This document shows, one piece after another, positions 27,324-35,294 of a stretch of 64,000 bases of DNA. Source of the DNA: Basilea psittacipulmonis DSM 24701 (lineage in GTDB: Bacteria > Pseudomonadota > Gammaproteobacteria > Burkholderiales > Burkholderiaceae_B); contig NZ_CP009238.1 in the NCBI RefSeq assembly GCF_000743945.1, forward strand, positions 1,240,001 through 1,304,000. Direction: 5' to 3'. Positions within the stretch are counted from its first letter, which is position 1. Each line of letters begins with the position of its first letter. The translations under genes and the position numbers were made by a program. The notes under the pieces were generated by a model that worked only from the letters and a program-made list of their open reading frames with translations, made no database searches and had not been told where the DNA came from.

Positions 27324-28373
27324 ATGAGAAAAATACGTCAAGCGTTAGGACGAATTCGCCGTTCAATTGGAAAATTTCTTTTAGATAAGAAAGTTAGTCC
27401 TTATACCTCTTCTACCCCCCCCCAACTGAAAACCATTAAGAAAATCGTATTCTTACGCCAAGATGGCAAGATTGGCGACTATATCGTTAGTTCCTTTGTT
27501 TTTAGAGAGATCAAAAAGCAATCCCCCGATACGCATATTACAGTGGTGGCCACACGTGCTTTGGCAGATCTGTTAGAAGCGAATCCTTATATTGATGAAA
27601 TTTATTATGTCAAACGTCGTCATATTTGGGATTTATTAAAGTGCGGATGGTATCTTTCTCGTCAGCAGATTGATGCGGTGATTGATTTAACGCACGTCAT
27701 TAATAATCGAGGCTTGTGTTTGCTTCGTCTCATCAAAGCTAAAGTGTATGTGGGCTCTCGAAAATCCCATTATAAAATTTTTGATATCAGTATTGATGAA
27801 GCCTGTCACTTTTCTGAGTTATACATCAAAGCAGTAGAATCCTTGGGGTTCAAAGTAGTTGACCGTCATTATGACATTCCTGCTCATGCACAATCTGCAC
27901 AAAATGTTCAAAATTTTCTAAAAGTACATTCATATCAGTCTTATACGGCGATTAATTTTTATGGTTCTTCACGTCACCGAAAGTTTGGTGACAAAAAGAT
28001 TAGAGAACTATTGGCTTATTTATCTCAAGTAATTCCCAATGTAAAGATTTGCTTGCTCAGTAGTCCAGCGATGAATGAACATTTAACCACTATTGCTCAA
28101 TCGTTTGAACAAACTTTTGTGTACCCCACCCAATCTATTTATGATTCGATTGAATTAATTCGTAATGCTCGCTTACTCATATCTGTTGATACGGCAACGG
28201 TGCATATTGCTTGTGGATTGAATAAACCAATTATCGCGTTCTACAACCATGATGACGTGAATTTTAAAAGTTGGCATCCTAATTGTCCCGATAATGCTCA
28301 CGTGATTCGATATGTGGATAACGTCGATGAAATACAGCCTGAACAAATACAAAAAGAATGGCTGGTTTCTTGA
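27324..28373 (+). CDS. Glycosyltransferase family 9 (heptosyltransferase-like), with C9 tract
   Basis: This 349-residue protein has the ADP-heptose:LPS heptosyltransferase fold. It shows IVFLRQDGKIGDYIVSSFVF near residue 41, ITVVATRALADLLEANPYID, and the C-terminal donor-site block ARLLISVDTATVHIACGLNKPIIAFY. It probably adds a sugar to the lipopolysaccharide core at the inner membrane. Codons for STPPQ (about residues 30-34) lie on nine consecutive C (27415-27423), in frame here. Loss or gain of one C would truncate the protein near residue 40, so it looks phase-variable and currently ON. It is a single gene between the divergent csm operon and convergent proS. Confidence 0.87.
   Translation: MRKIRQALGRIRRSIGKFLLDKKVSPYTSSTPPQLKTIKKIVFLRQDGKIGDYIVSSFVFREIKKQSPDTHITVVATRALADLLEANPYIDEIYYVKRRHIWDLLKCGWYLSRQQIDAVIDLTHVINNRGLCLLRLIKAKVYVGSRKSHYKIFDISIDEACHFSELYIKAVESLGFKVVDRHYDIPAHAQSAQNVQNFLKVHSYQSYTAINFYGSSRHRKFGDKKIRELLAYLSQVIPNVKICLLSSPAMNEHLTTIAQSFEQTFVYPTQSIYDSIELIRNARLLISVDTATVHIACGLNKPIIAFYNHDDVNFKSWHPNCPDNAHVIRYVDNVDEIQPEQIQKEWLVS
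27415..27423 (+). repeat. Homopolymer tract, C9, in the 5' part of the glycosyltransferase gene
   Basis: Nine C fall about 92 bases into the coding region. This position, early in a surface-sugar transferase gene, is the classical arrangement for slipped-strand phase variation in host-associated Gram-negative bacteria. Confidence 0.88.
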
Positions 28374-28683
28374 GTTTGCAGGCACGTAACGGCAAGAATA
28401 TCCGTAAGAGTATTATATGAAAACGGCTGTTTTTTTTAAGTTTGCAGACATCGTAACGGTATTTAAATGTTCGATTAAATCAGTTCACTGACTTGTGTAA
28501 GATAAGGTATTCTTTACCCTTAACCTTATATGACAATGTTATTAAGCGAACAGCCTTGGATAGCTCAAAATAGTGTGTTTCAGTGGACGACGGTGACATT
28601 TTTATTATCTAAAACTTTATAAAAATCGCTCCCAAGATAGTGTCATCTATTGGGAGCGAAAATATTTAAAGATAAGGTATTTC
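28374..28683. other. Intergenic region between glycosyltransferase and proS
   Basis: This 310-base region has no gene. It contains an imperfect direct repeat of about 20 bases: AGTTTGCAGGCACGTAACGG at 28373-28392, and again at 28439-28459 with small changes, 66 bases apart. The first copy overlaps the glycosyltransferase stop. AAAAC/GTTTT with a T-run near 28420-28437 may end rightward transcription. The proS terminator is at the right end. Confidence 0.5.
28621..28659 (-). terminator. Rho-independent terminator of proS
   Basis: TCGCTCCCAA (28626-28635) and TTGGGAGCGA (28650-28659) form a perfect 10-bp stem. In the leftward direction it is followed by TTTTT, 24 bases past the proS stop. Confidence 0.88.
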
Positions 28684-30426
28684 CTATACTTTCAACATCT
28701 GTTTTTTCAAATCAAGTACTTTTTCTACAATCGTTTCAGTAGATACTTTTTCAGTTTCAGAGCCTTGACGAATGGTTAACTCCACCAGGTTATCGTTTAG
28801 GTTCTTATCACCAATGGTGATACGTAGCGGCACACCAATTAACTCCCATTCAGCAAACATCACGCCTGGTCGGGTATCACGATCATCTAAAATGACATCA
28901 ACTCCTGCTGCTTGAAGTTCTTGGTAAAGTGAATGTGCAACTGTTTTGACTGACTCACTGCGATTTAGACCAATAGGACAGATCACCACTTCAAAAGGAG
29001 CAATATTCATTGGCCACACAATTCCTTTTTCATCATGGCATTGTTCAATAGCAGCAGCCGCGATACGGCTGACACCAATACCGTAACAGCCCATTTGGAA
29101 AGGAGTTGCTTTGCCTTCCTCATTTAAGAAAGTGGCATTCATTTTTTTAGAATATGTATCCCCTAAGAAGAAGACATGACCGACCTCAATCCCACGCATA
29201 ATGGCTAATTTTCCTTTGCCATTAGGAGCAGTATCTCCCTCTACAACGTTACGCAAGTCTAGTACTAACTCGGGTTCAGGTAAGTCTCTTCCCCAGTTCA
29301 CGCCAGTATAATGGTATTGACTATCATTAGCACCGCAGCAGAAGTCGCTCATATGTGCAACGGTTAAATCTGCAACGACATGAACCGATTTTTTCGTTTG
29401 GATCGGACCTAAGTAACCAGGTTCTGAACCAAAATATTCAAGAATCTCAGCTTCAGTGGCTAATCTAAATCCTTGAGTAAAAGCAGGAATCTTGCTGGCT
29501 TTGATTTCATTAATCTCATGATCGCCACGAACTAATAACAAGTAAATATCCACCTGCTCATCGGAATCCACGGCGAATACAACAGACTTCACCGTTTTTT
29601 CTAGACTGATCCCAAGCTGTTGGGCAACTAGCTCACATTTGGGTGCATTAGGGGTAGAAACCTTTTCTAATGGCGCCGTTGCTGTGGCACGTTCGGCGAT
29701 CAAACAAGGTGCAGGTGCCAGTTCAATATTTGCCGCAAAGCTCGTATCTTCAGGATCATAAACGATCAAGTCTTCTCCTGCTTTAGCAATTACTTGGAAC
29801 TCATGGCTTAATGAACCACCAATCGCTCCCGTATCCGCTTGAACAGGACGAAACTCTAAACCCAGACGATTAAAAATACGCACATAAGCATCATACATAT
29901 TTTGATAACTGGCTTTGGCATCTTCCGCTGTTTTATCAAATGAATAAGCATCTTTCATAATAAATTCGCGACCACGCATCAAACCAAAGCGAGGACGTCT
30001 TTCATCGCGGAATTTTGTTTGGATATGATAAAAGTTAATGGATAGCTGTCGCCAGCTTTTGATCTCATTACGTGCAATATCTGTAATGACTTCTTCTGAA
30101 GTAGGTTGTAACGCAAAATCACGACCATGACGATCTTTGAGTCGCAGTAATTCATCGCCCATCTTTTCCCAACGACCCGTTTCAGACCAAAGCTCAGCAG
30201 GTTGAACCATCGGCATGAGTAGTTCAATCGCCCCTGCACGATTCATTTCTTCACGAATAACACCTTCAATTTTTTTTAATACCCTATAACCCATCGGCAT
30301 GTAAGTGTAAATACCACCTGCTAATTTGTTAATCATACCAGCACGAGTCATATATTGATGACTGACTAACTCGGCCTCTGCTGGAGACTCTTTTAAAGTA
30401 TTAATATGGAATTTTGTTGCTAACAT
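28684..30426 (-). CDS. proS: Prolyl-tRNA synthetase (bacterial type, with editing domain)
   Basis: This class II synthetase of about 580 residues charges tRNA-Pro. Motif 2 is in [21 protein letters not shown]; the motif 3 region is [17 protein letters not shown]. The central INS editing domain lies between about residues 225 and 400, so this is the long bacterial form. The ATG at 30426 was chosen over an upstream in-frame TTG (30435), since the family begins MLATKF. It is divergent from rppH with a 70-base shared promoter region, the usual betaproteobacterial pairing. Confidence 0.97.
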   Translation of the reverse strand: MLATKFHINTLKESPAEAELVSHQYMTRAGMINKLAGGIYTYMPMGYRVLKKIEGVIREEMNRAGAIELLMPMVQPAELWSETGRWEKMGDELLRLKDRHGRDFALQPTSEEVITDIARNEIKSWRQLSINFYHIQTKFRDERRPRFGLMRGREFIMKDAYSFDKTAEDAKASYQNMYDAYVRIFNRLGLEFRPVQADTGAIGGSLSHEFQVIAKAGEDLIVYDPEDTSFAANIELAPAPCLIAERATATAPLEKVSTPNAPKCELVAQQLGISLEKTVKSVVFAVDSDEQVDIYLLLVRGDHEINEIKASKIPAFTQGFRLATEAEILEYFGSEPGYLGPIQTKKSVHVVADLTVAHMSDFCCGANDSQYHYTGVNWGRDLPEPELVLDLRNVVEGDTAPNGKGKLAIMRGIEVGHVFFLGDTYSKKMNATFLNEEGKATPFQMGCYGIGVSRIAAAAIEQCHDEKGIVWPMNIAPFEVVICPIGLNRSESVKTVAHSLYQELQAAGVDVILDDRDTRPGVMFAEWELIGVPLRITIGDKNLNDNLVELTIRQGSETEKVSTETIVEKVLDLKKQMLKV

Positions 30427-30496
30427 CTGTCTCAACCTAAAGTATAATTAAGGATTAATATATTGTATATAAAAATAGATTTTTGAGGTAGGCTAA

Positions 30497-31051
30497 ATGC
30501 TAGATCGTGAAGGCTACCGCCCAAATGTTGGTATTATTTTGTTAAATAACGACAATCAGGTGTTTTGGGGGAAACGTATTCGTGGCCCATCGTGGCAGTT
30601 TCCTCAGGGTGGTATCAAATATGGAGAACGTCCAGAACAGGCGATGTATCGTGAATTGTACGAGGAAATTGGACTCAGACCGAAACATGTAAAGATTTTA
30701 GGACGCACTAAAAATTGGCTACGCTACAACGTACCAGATGAATACATTAGTGCTGATGCGAGAGGACATTACAAAGGACAAAAACAGATTTGGTTCTTAC
30801 TACGATTTACAGGAAGTGATACGGACATTAATTTGCGTTCCACTAAACACCCTGAATTTGATGCTTGGCGTTGGCATAACTACAACGTTCCTTTGGACGT
30901 GGTGATTTCGTTCAAAAGAGAAGTATATACGTTGGCGTTGCAAGAATTGGAAAATTTGATCTATAAAACCAATCGCTTAATTTATCCTCGTCGTAGTTGG
31001 AAAGGTCCAAAACGTCAGCACTCACACCTACGTCGTCGAAATCATACGTGA
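30497..31051 (+). CDS. rppH: RNA pyrophosphohydrolase
   Basis: This 184-residue Nudix hydrolase removes pyrophosphate from the 5' end of mRNAs and so starts RNase E-dependent decay. It begins [18 protein letters not shown], as in the RppH family. The Nudix box is complete: [23 protein letters not shown] spans about residues 37-59, with the catalytic REL-x-EE-x-G core. WQFPQGG precedes it. A GAGGTAG site precedes the ATG. The C-terminus is basic ([17 protein letters not shown]), consistent with RNA contact. Confidence 0.95.
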   Translation: MLDREGYRPNVGIILLNNDNQVFWGKRIRGPSWQFPQGGIKYGERPEQAMYRELYEEIGLRPKHVKILGRTKNWLRYNVPDEYISADARGHYKGQKQIWFLLRFTGSDTDINLRSTKHPEFDAWRWHNYNVPLDVVISFKREVYTLALQELENLIYKTNRLIYPRRSWKGPKRQHSHLRRRNHT

Positions 31052-31095
31052 GGAATTGACGTAGGAGTATATATTTGAGTGACATATAACTCAGT

Positions 31096-31116
31096 TGGCA
31101 ATCGTTATTATTGCCA
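31096..31116 (+). terminator. Stem-loop after rppH
   Basis: TGGCAAT (31096-31102) pairs perfectly with ATTGCCA (31110-31116), loop 7 bases, 44 bases after the rppH stop. The T-run is poor, so it may be a weak terminator. It separates rppH from the CRISPR leader. Confidence 0.5.
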
Positions 31117-31164
31117 GCATTTGTTCTTAAAAAATTAGGATTTTTTTTGGAAAAGACAGTTTTT

Positions 31165-31193
31165 TTGTCAATAGATGTATTTTTTTATATAAT
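31165..31193 (+). promoter_or_regulatory. CRISPR leader promoter
   Basis: The -35 is TTGTCA (31165-31170), one base off consensus. The spacer is 17 bases and the -10 a perfect TATAAT (31188-31193). The expected start, about 31200, is 39 bases before the first repeat. Together with the degenerate last repeat at the far end, this sets the leader side at low coordinates and rightward transcription of the array. Confidence 0.72.
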
Positions 31194-31210
31194 GAAAACC
31201 CCTATGAACG

Positions 31211-31237
31211 CCTGTCCATGCGGTTTTGGTGGACAGG
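31211..31237 (+). promoter_or_regulatory. Hairpin at the leader-repeat junction
   Basis: CCTGTCCA (31211-31218) and TGGACAGG (31230-31237) form a perfect 8-bp inverted repeat with an 11-base loop. It ends one base before the first repeat. It would be near the 5' end of the pre-crRNA. Possible roles are leader recognition during spacer uptake, or protection of the transcript end; neither can be decided here. Confidence 0.65.
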
Positions 31238-31238
31238 T

Positions 31239-32856
31239 AGAATAGACTCCCTGATTGCAAAGGGATTCGGATACTTTACCGAAAGGCAAGGCGAAGAATA
31301 GAGTAGAATAGACTCCCTGATTGCAAAGGGATTCGGATACCCGTTGTTTAAACTTCTTAACCCGTTCTTCAGAATAGACTCCCTGATTGCAAAGGGATTC
31401 GGATACAAATCATAGGTATGATAAAAGAACCATAATAGAATAGACTCCCTGATTGCAAAGGGATTCGGATACCATGTTACAAATTATTAAACTTGTCTTC
31501 TAAGAATAGACTCCCTGATTGCAAAGGGATTCGGATACTGAACCAACACTCACCTCAATAAACTCATAAGAATAGACTCCCTGATTGCAAAGGGATTCGG
31601 ATACAATACCCATCTTTCTAATTGATGGTCTCTTAGAATAGACTCCCTGATTGCAAAGGGATTCGGATACTCATAGGCATAATAAGGTTCGAGCTTGCGA
31701 AGAATAGACTCCCTGATTGCAAAGGGATTCGGATACCGGTAAGTTTACAAAAGTTTCCCCCCTTCAGAATAGACTCCCTGATTGCAAAGGGATTCGGATA
31801 CAACAAGCTCAAAGAAATGCATTTTGATTTCAGAATAGACTCCCTGATTGCAAAGGGATTCGGATACAGAAGATATTTGTTTATACAAATTGATAGAAGA
31901 ATAGACTCCCTGATTGCAAAGGGATTCGGATACTAATCTGTATTTGTGACAAGCACAATTTCTAGAATAGACTCCCTGATTGCAAAGGGATTCGGATACT
32001 TCTTTTTTTAGCTCTAGCCAGCCCTTCCCAGAATAGACTCCCTGATTGCAAAGGGATTCGGATACATTTAGCGTTGCCTGCTTCTAGAGACTCAAAGAAT
32101 AGACTCCCTGATTGCAAAGGGATTCGGATACCATATCGTCTTATGCCTGTACTTTTTTCTAAGAATAGACTCCCTGATTGCAAAGGGATTCGGATACGAA
32201 CCGATAAAGAACTTATAGAAACATACGAGAATAGACTCCCTGATTGCAAAGGGATTCGGATACAGGTGGGTTATCTTAGTCGTCCAAGAATTGAGAATAG
32301 ACTCCCTGATTGCAAAGGGATTCGGATACACAAATGTTATCTATATGAACCGATAAAGAAGAATAGACTCCCTGATTGCAAAGGGATTCGGATACAGCAT
32401 TTGGTGTAATACGATAGCGAGTACCAGAATAGACTCCCTGATTGCAAAGGGATTCGGATACCATAAGGCTTGCCGATAATACAATAATCTTAGAATAGAC
32501 TCCCTGATTGCAAAGGGATTCGGATACCTGAGTAACTATATACTCTGTTGCCCCAAAAGAATAGACTCCCTGATTGCAAAGGGATTCGGATACAATCGTA
32601 GGTAAGATATGGCGGAGCTTGCGAGAATAGACTCCCTGATTGCAAAGGGATTCGGATACCAATTTTCATATCCTCCCAGTCTATATCTGAGAATAGACTC
32701 CCTGATTGCAAAGGGATTCGGATACTATAGCTTGGATTCTTCGGAGTTTAGGGATAGAATAGACTCCCTGATTGCAAAGGGATTCGGATACCCAATATAT
32801 TAGCGATAGATTCTGACGCATAGAATAGACTCCCTGCCTCAAAGGGATTTGAATAC
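31239..32856 (+). CRISPR. CRISPR array: 25 repeats (24 identical 36-bp, last one degenerate), 24 spacers
   Basis: Repeats begin at 31239, 31305, 31371, 31437, 31503, 31569, 31635, 31701, 31766, then every 66 bases from 31832 to 32756, plus a degenerate 35-bp copy at 32822-32856. Each unit reads AGAATAGAC, then stem TCCCT, loop GATTGCAA, stem AGGGA, then TTCGGATAC: a symmetric 9-5-8-5-9 layout. Spacers are 30 bases, except spacer 8 (29). The last repeat has changed loop and 3' end bases, marking the old, trailer end. A Cas6-type cut just past the stem would leave an 8-nt tag TCGGATAC. No cas1/cas2 lies in the window. The csm operon is 4 kb to the left, with glycosyltransferase, proS and rppH in between. 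Confidence 0.97.
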
Positions 32857-33009
32857 GTCTGCTACCAATATTACTGGCACATTAACACCCCGCCCCCACC
32901 CTGAAAAACCACAAATTTGCATTTCAAACCATTAGGTTTTGGTCAGGTTTAGAATACATTTCATACGTTGAACATAATTAACCGTTTTTAAGTTTTTCAG
33001 GAGACAAAA

Positions 33010-33129
33010 ATGCTATTGCAGCTAATTTTTACAATATTTATATCTCCGATTTTTGAAATTATGATTTATGGGCTTCCTCATATTATTCTAGTGTTAATAT
33101 TGCATTGTTTATTTAAACGGAGTAACTGA
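33010..33129 (+). CDS. Small hydrophobic protein (39 residues)
   Basis: This short gene has a good AGGAG site (32999-33003) 6 bases before its ATG. The product starts MLLQLIFTIFISPIFEIMIY, is almost wholly hydrophobic, and ends CLFKRSN: one or two short membrane segments with a positive C-terminus. Its stop overlaps the start of the next gene (TGATG), so the two are translationally coupled. I do not recognise a family. Small size and membrane nature would suit a toxin-like, holin-like or accessory membrane peptide, but nothing in the sequence decides this. Confidence 0.6.
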   Translation: MLLQLIFTIFISPIFEIMIYGLPHIILVLILHCLFKRSN

Positions 33130-33323
33130 TGAAAATCGAGCAAAAAGCGGTGGATGGCAAAGATGGAATTAGTCTTCATCTGACTTGGAAAGAGTTGACA
33201 GTGGGTGCGGTAGCAACGGTTTCATATGCGATATTTCCCAAGTTAACAACGGTGGTTTTGGGTGCTGCAGCGGTTTATTATGTGGCCGATAAAACGGGAA
33301 TCTTGGGGAACAAAAAGCCTTGA
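33129..33323 (+). CDS. Small conserved membrane protein, copy 1 (64 residues)
   Basis: The product starts MKIEQKAVDGKDGISLHLTW. A polar N-terminal 24 residues precede two short hydrophobic stretches (ELTVGAVATVSYAIFPK and TVVLGAAAVYYVADK), and the protein ends in GILGNKKP. It has a GGAG site in the preceding gene and a one-base overlap with it. A second, closely similar gene lies 264 bases downstream (33587), so this is a local duplication. A strong terminator follows at 33411. The family is not recognised; a role at the inner membrane is inferred from hydrophobicity. Confidence 0.75.
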   Translation: MKIEQKAVDGKDGISLHLTWKELTVGAVATVSYAIFPKLTTVVLGAAAVYYVADKTGILGNKKP

Positions 33324-33410
33324 GAAGCGATAAAAAACGTTTGAATGACACATGGTAACAATCATTTTCATAACATTTTCATAATCATTTCATAACATGC
33401 TCCTATATTT

Positions 33411-33443
33411 AAGATACCTGATAAAAAGGGTATCTTTTTTTTT
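33411..33443 (+). terminator. Rho-independent terminator after small membrane-protein copy 1
   Basis: AAGATACC (33411-33418) pairs with GGTATCTT (33429-33436) and runs into a stretch of T to 33443. Confidence 0.88.
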
Positions 33444-33556
33444 ACTCAAAAACGACATTCTATGTCATCACAATTCGTTAAGATATGTTTGTTAGGGCGG
33501 ATCAAAGCACCAACTATTTATGGTAGTTTTTTGATTGTCTTAACGTATCATTGTTC

Positions 33557-33565
33557 TGGTATGAT
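33557..33565 (+). promoter_or_regulatory. Extended -10 promoter of small membrane-protein copy 2
   Basis: TGG directly before TATGAT (33560-33565) is an extended -10 element. A weak TTGTCT (33535-33540) lies 19 bases upstream. The transcript would start about 15 bases before the ATG at 33587. Confidence 0.5.
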
Positions 33566-33586
33566 GTTTTTGAAAAGGACTTAATT

Positions 33587-33808
33587 ATGAAAATTGAACA
33601 GCAAAACGTGGAAGGTAAAGCAGGTGTTAGCGTTCATCTTACTTGGAAAGAGTTAACGTTAGGAGGGGTAGCAGCCGTCTCTTATGCACTATTTCCCAAA
33701 TTAACAACGGTAATTTTAGGTGCTTCAGCCGCTTATTATGTAGCGGACAAAGCAGGTATCCTTGAAGATCTTGAAGATAAACAGCAGTCTGATATTATCG
33801 AACAATAG
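33587..33808 (+). CDS. Small conserved membrane protein, copy 2 (73 residues)
   Basis: This is a paralogue of the gene at 33129. The shared core is MKIEQ-x2-V-x-GK-x-G-[IV]-S followed by HLTWKELT, SYA and FPKLTTV, then YYVADK-x-GIL. This copy has an acidic tail (EDLEDKQQSDIIEQ) in place of the GNKKP tail of copy 1. The ATG at 33587 was chosen since AAGGA lies 7 bases before it; the frame is open to 33551 but that part is not shared. It has its own promoter and terminator, so the two copies are separately expressed. Function unknown. Confidence 0.78.
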   Translation: MKIEQQNVEGKAGVSVHLTWKELTLGGVAAVSYALFPKLTTVILGASAAYYVADKAGILEDLEDKQQSDIIEQ

Positions 33809-33833
33809 TTTTTATCACTACCTCCCTCTATTA

Positions 33834-33862
33834 GGTACCTTGGCATCAAGGTATCTTTTTTT
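33834..33862 (+). terminator. Rho-independent terminator after small membrane-protein copy 2
   Basis: GGTACCTT (33834-33841) pairs with AAGGTATC (33848-33855, one G-T pair) and is followed by seven T. Confidence 0.85.
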
Positions 33863-34213
33863 ATGCTTATTCATAAATAAGATTTAATCTATCGCCACTG
33901 TCTTTAAGCAATCGTCCTCACTTCACTCTCCACCCGCTAAAACGCTTACGATCCAGCCAGCACACCACTCTTTCTAAAAAAACATTTCCATCGCCCACCA
34001 CCAAAAATCCTTACATCCTCTTCAAACGTCACCCTCCTAACAATGGCACACGCTCGCCATCCTCATCAACGTTTCACACGCTCACCCTCCATCCTCATCA
34101 ACGCTTCACACCTACCCCTTATTTCCTGCTTAATCAGCTTTTTTGAAACATTTAGTAAACAAAAAACCATCCAAGATTGATTTTTAGGTTAATATAACCC
34201 TTTATTTTAAAAA
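33863..34213. other. Intergenic region before the tol-pal operon
   Basis: This 351-base region has no gene. It is C- and A-rich on the plus strand. It contains a short direct repeat: CATCCTCATCAACG followed by TTTCACACGCTCACC or CTTCACACCTACC, at about 34058 and 34090. A promoter for ybgC is expected near its right end (TTAATATAA at about 34189); no sure assignment. Confidence 0.45.
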
Positions 34214-34633
34214 ATGAAAACGATTAATATGTTTACTTTTCCCATTCGTGTATATTATGAAGACACTGATGCAGGTCGTGTCGTCTTTTATGCCAATTAT
34301 CTAAAATTCTTTGAAAGAGCAAGAACCGAATGGTTACGTCATTTAGGCATTCATCAATCCGATCTGATGGAAAAAGACCAATGCATGTTCGTGGTGGTGG
34401 ACACTCAAGTAAAATACAAGCGTCCTGCCAAACTAGATGATCAAATATTCATTCTCAGCACCATTGAGAAACTGACGGCCAGTTCAGTCGTATTTGCTCA
34501 AAAAGCTTATCGAGGTGAAACCTTATTGGTTGAAAGCCTTATTAGAATTTGTGCTGTTCACAGCGAAACTTTTCGTCCGATCAGCATTCCAACTCACATA
34601 AGAAATCTTTTTGAATCTGCACAGGAATCCTAA
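34214..34633 (+). CDS. ybgC: Tol-Pal system-associated acyl-CoA thioesterase
   Basis: This 139-residue hotdog-fold thioesterase heads the tol-pal operon in most proteobacteria. The signature YYEDTDAGRVVFYANYLKFF contains the catalytic Asp (DTDAGRVV) and Tyr. It hydrolyses short-chain or acyl-ACP thioesters in related species; the link to phospholipid synthesis near the division site is from the literature. The stop is one base before the tolQ ATG. A second in-frame ATG (34229) is an alternative start. Confidence 0.95.
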   Translation: MKTINMFTFPIRVYYEDTDAGRVVFYANYLKFFERARTEWLRHLGIHQSDLMEKDQCMFVVVDTQVKYKRPAKLDDQIFILSTIEKLTASSVVFAQKAYRGETLLVESLIRICAVHSETFRPISIPTHIRNLFESAQES

Positions 34634-34634
34634 T

Positions 34635-35294
34635 ATGCAAGGACTGTCTATTATTGATATTTTTTCACATGCTAGTTTAGTGTCTTTAATCGTACTAGCG
34701 GTTTTATTCATTATTTCGTTCTTTTCATGGGCGTTTATTTTTGGCAAATGGTTTGAGTTAAGCCGTGCCAAGTCTCAAATTAAACGTTTCAAAACAAAGT
34801 TCTGGAAAACAGATAATTTGAACGCTTTAAAAGACGAAGTGTTTGAGCAATACAAATCTTCAGGTCCATTGGGCCGTGTCTTTTTCAGTGGCATCGAAGA
34901 GTTTATTAAAAGTCATCAAGCTCATATTGCCTCACCGGCAGACAGTGCCAATCGTGCCATGAAAGCGACTATTCAAGCTGAAATCGATCGAATGGAATCG
35001 CGTCTTAACTATTTAGCAACCACTGGTTCAGTAAGCCCTTACATTGGCTTGCTTGGAACGGTATGGGGTGTGATGGCTGCGTTCATGGGGCTTTCTGGTG
35101 ATGTTCAAAACAGTATTGCTGCTGTCGCCCCAGGTATTGCTGAAGCACTTATTGCAACCGCAGTCGGTCTATTTGCAGCGATTCCTGCCGTGATTGCTTA
35201 TAACAGCTTTGCCAATCGCATCGACAAAATAGCTAATGAAATGGACTCTTTTGTCGATGAATTATTGAATATTTTGCAGCGTCAGGTTAAATAA
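34635..35294 (+). CDS. tolQ: Tol-Pal system proton-channel subunit TolQ
   Basis: This is an ExbB/TolQ-family inner-membrane protein of 219 residues from the ATG at 34635 (the frame is open from a TTG at 34611, inside ybgC, which is not the start). There are three membrane helices: residues about 14-35, then after a long cytoplasmic stretch the pair YLATTGSVSPYIGLLGTVWG and ALIATAVGLFAAIPAVIAY. With TolR it forms the proton-driven motor that energises TolA for outer-membrane constriction during division. It overlaps tolR by one base (TAATG). Confidence 0.96.
   Translation: MQGLSIIDIFSHASLVSLIVLAVLFIISFFSWAFIFGKWFELSRAKSQIKRFKTKFWKTDNLNALKDEVFEQYKSSGPLGRVFFSGIEEFIKSHQAHIASPADSANRAMKATIQAEIDRMESRLNYLATTGSVSPYIGLLGTVWGVMAAFMGLSGDVQNSIAAVAPGIAEALIATAVGLFAAIPAVIAYNSFANRIDKIANEMDSFVDELLNILQRQVK

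Noticed and set aside
28373..28459. Imperfect direct repeat AGTTTGCAG...GTAACGG as a mobile-element target duplication
   Set aside because: The 66-base interval has no transposon ends or gene; likely simple local duplication.
16700..28680. Duplicated tRNA-His 3' end as attachment site of an island
   Set aside because: No second copy of the GAGCCCCATCAGTCAC stretch was seen in the block or at its far end, so insertion at the tRNA remains only a hypothesis.
31202..32803. Several frames on both strands within the CRISPR array (proteins with repeated NPFAIRES-, RLPDCKGIR- or SESLCNQG-type units)
   Set aside because: They are translations of the identical repeats; none has a start signal or sense outside the array.
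31052..33010. tracrRNA or anti-repeat next to the array (to test type II)
   Set aside because: I scanned both flanks by eye for partial copies of the repeat ends (AAAGGGATTCGG or its complement) and found none outside the array. A computed search of the whole genome is still needed.
33462..33584. 40-codon frame just before the second small membrane-protein gene
   Set aside because: No ribosome-binding site, and the region is better explained as the promoter of the gene at 33587. No counterpart of the 39-residue peptide of the first copy is seen.
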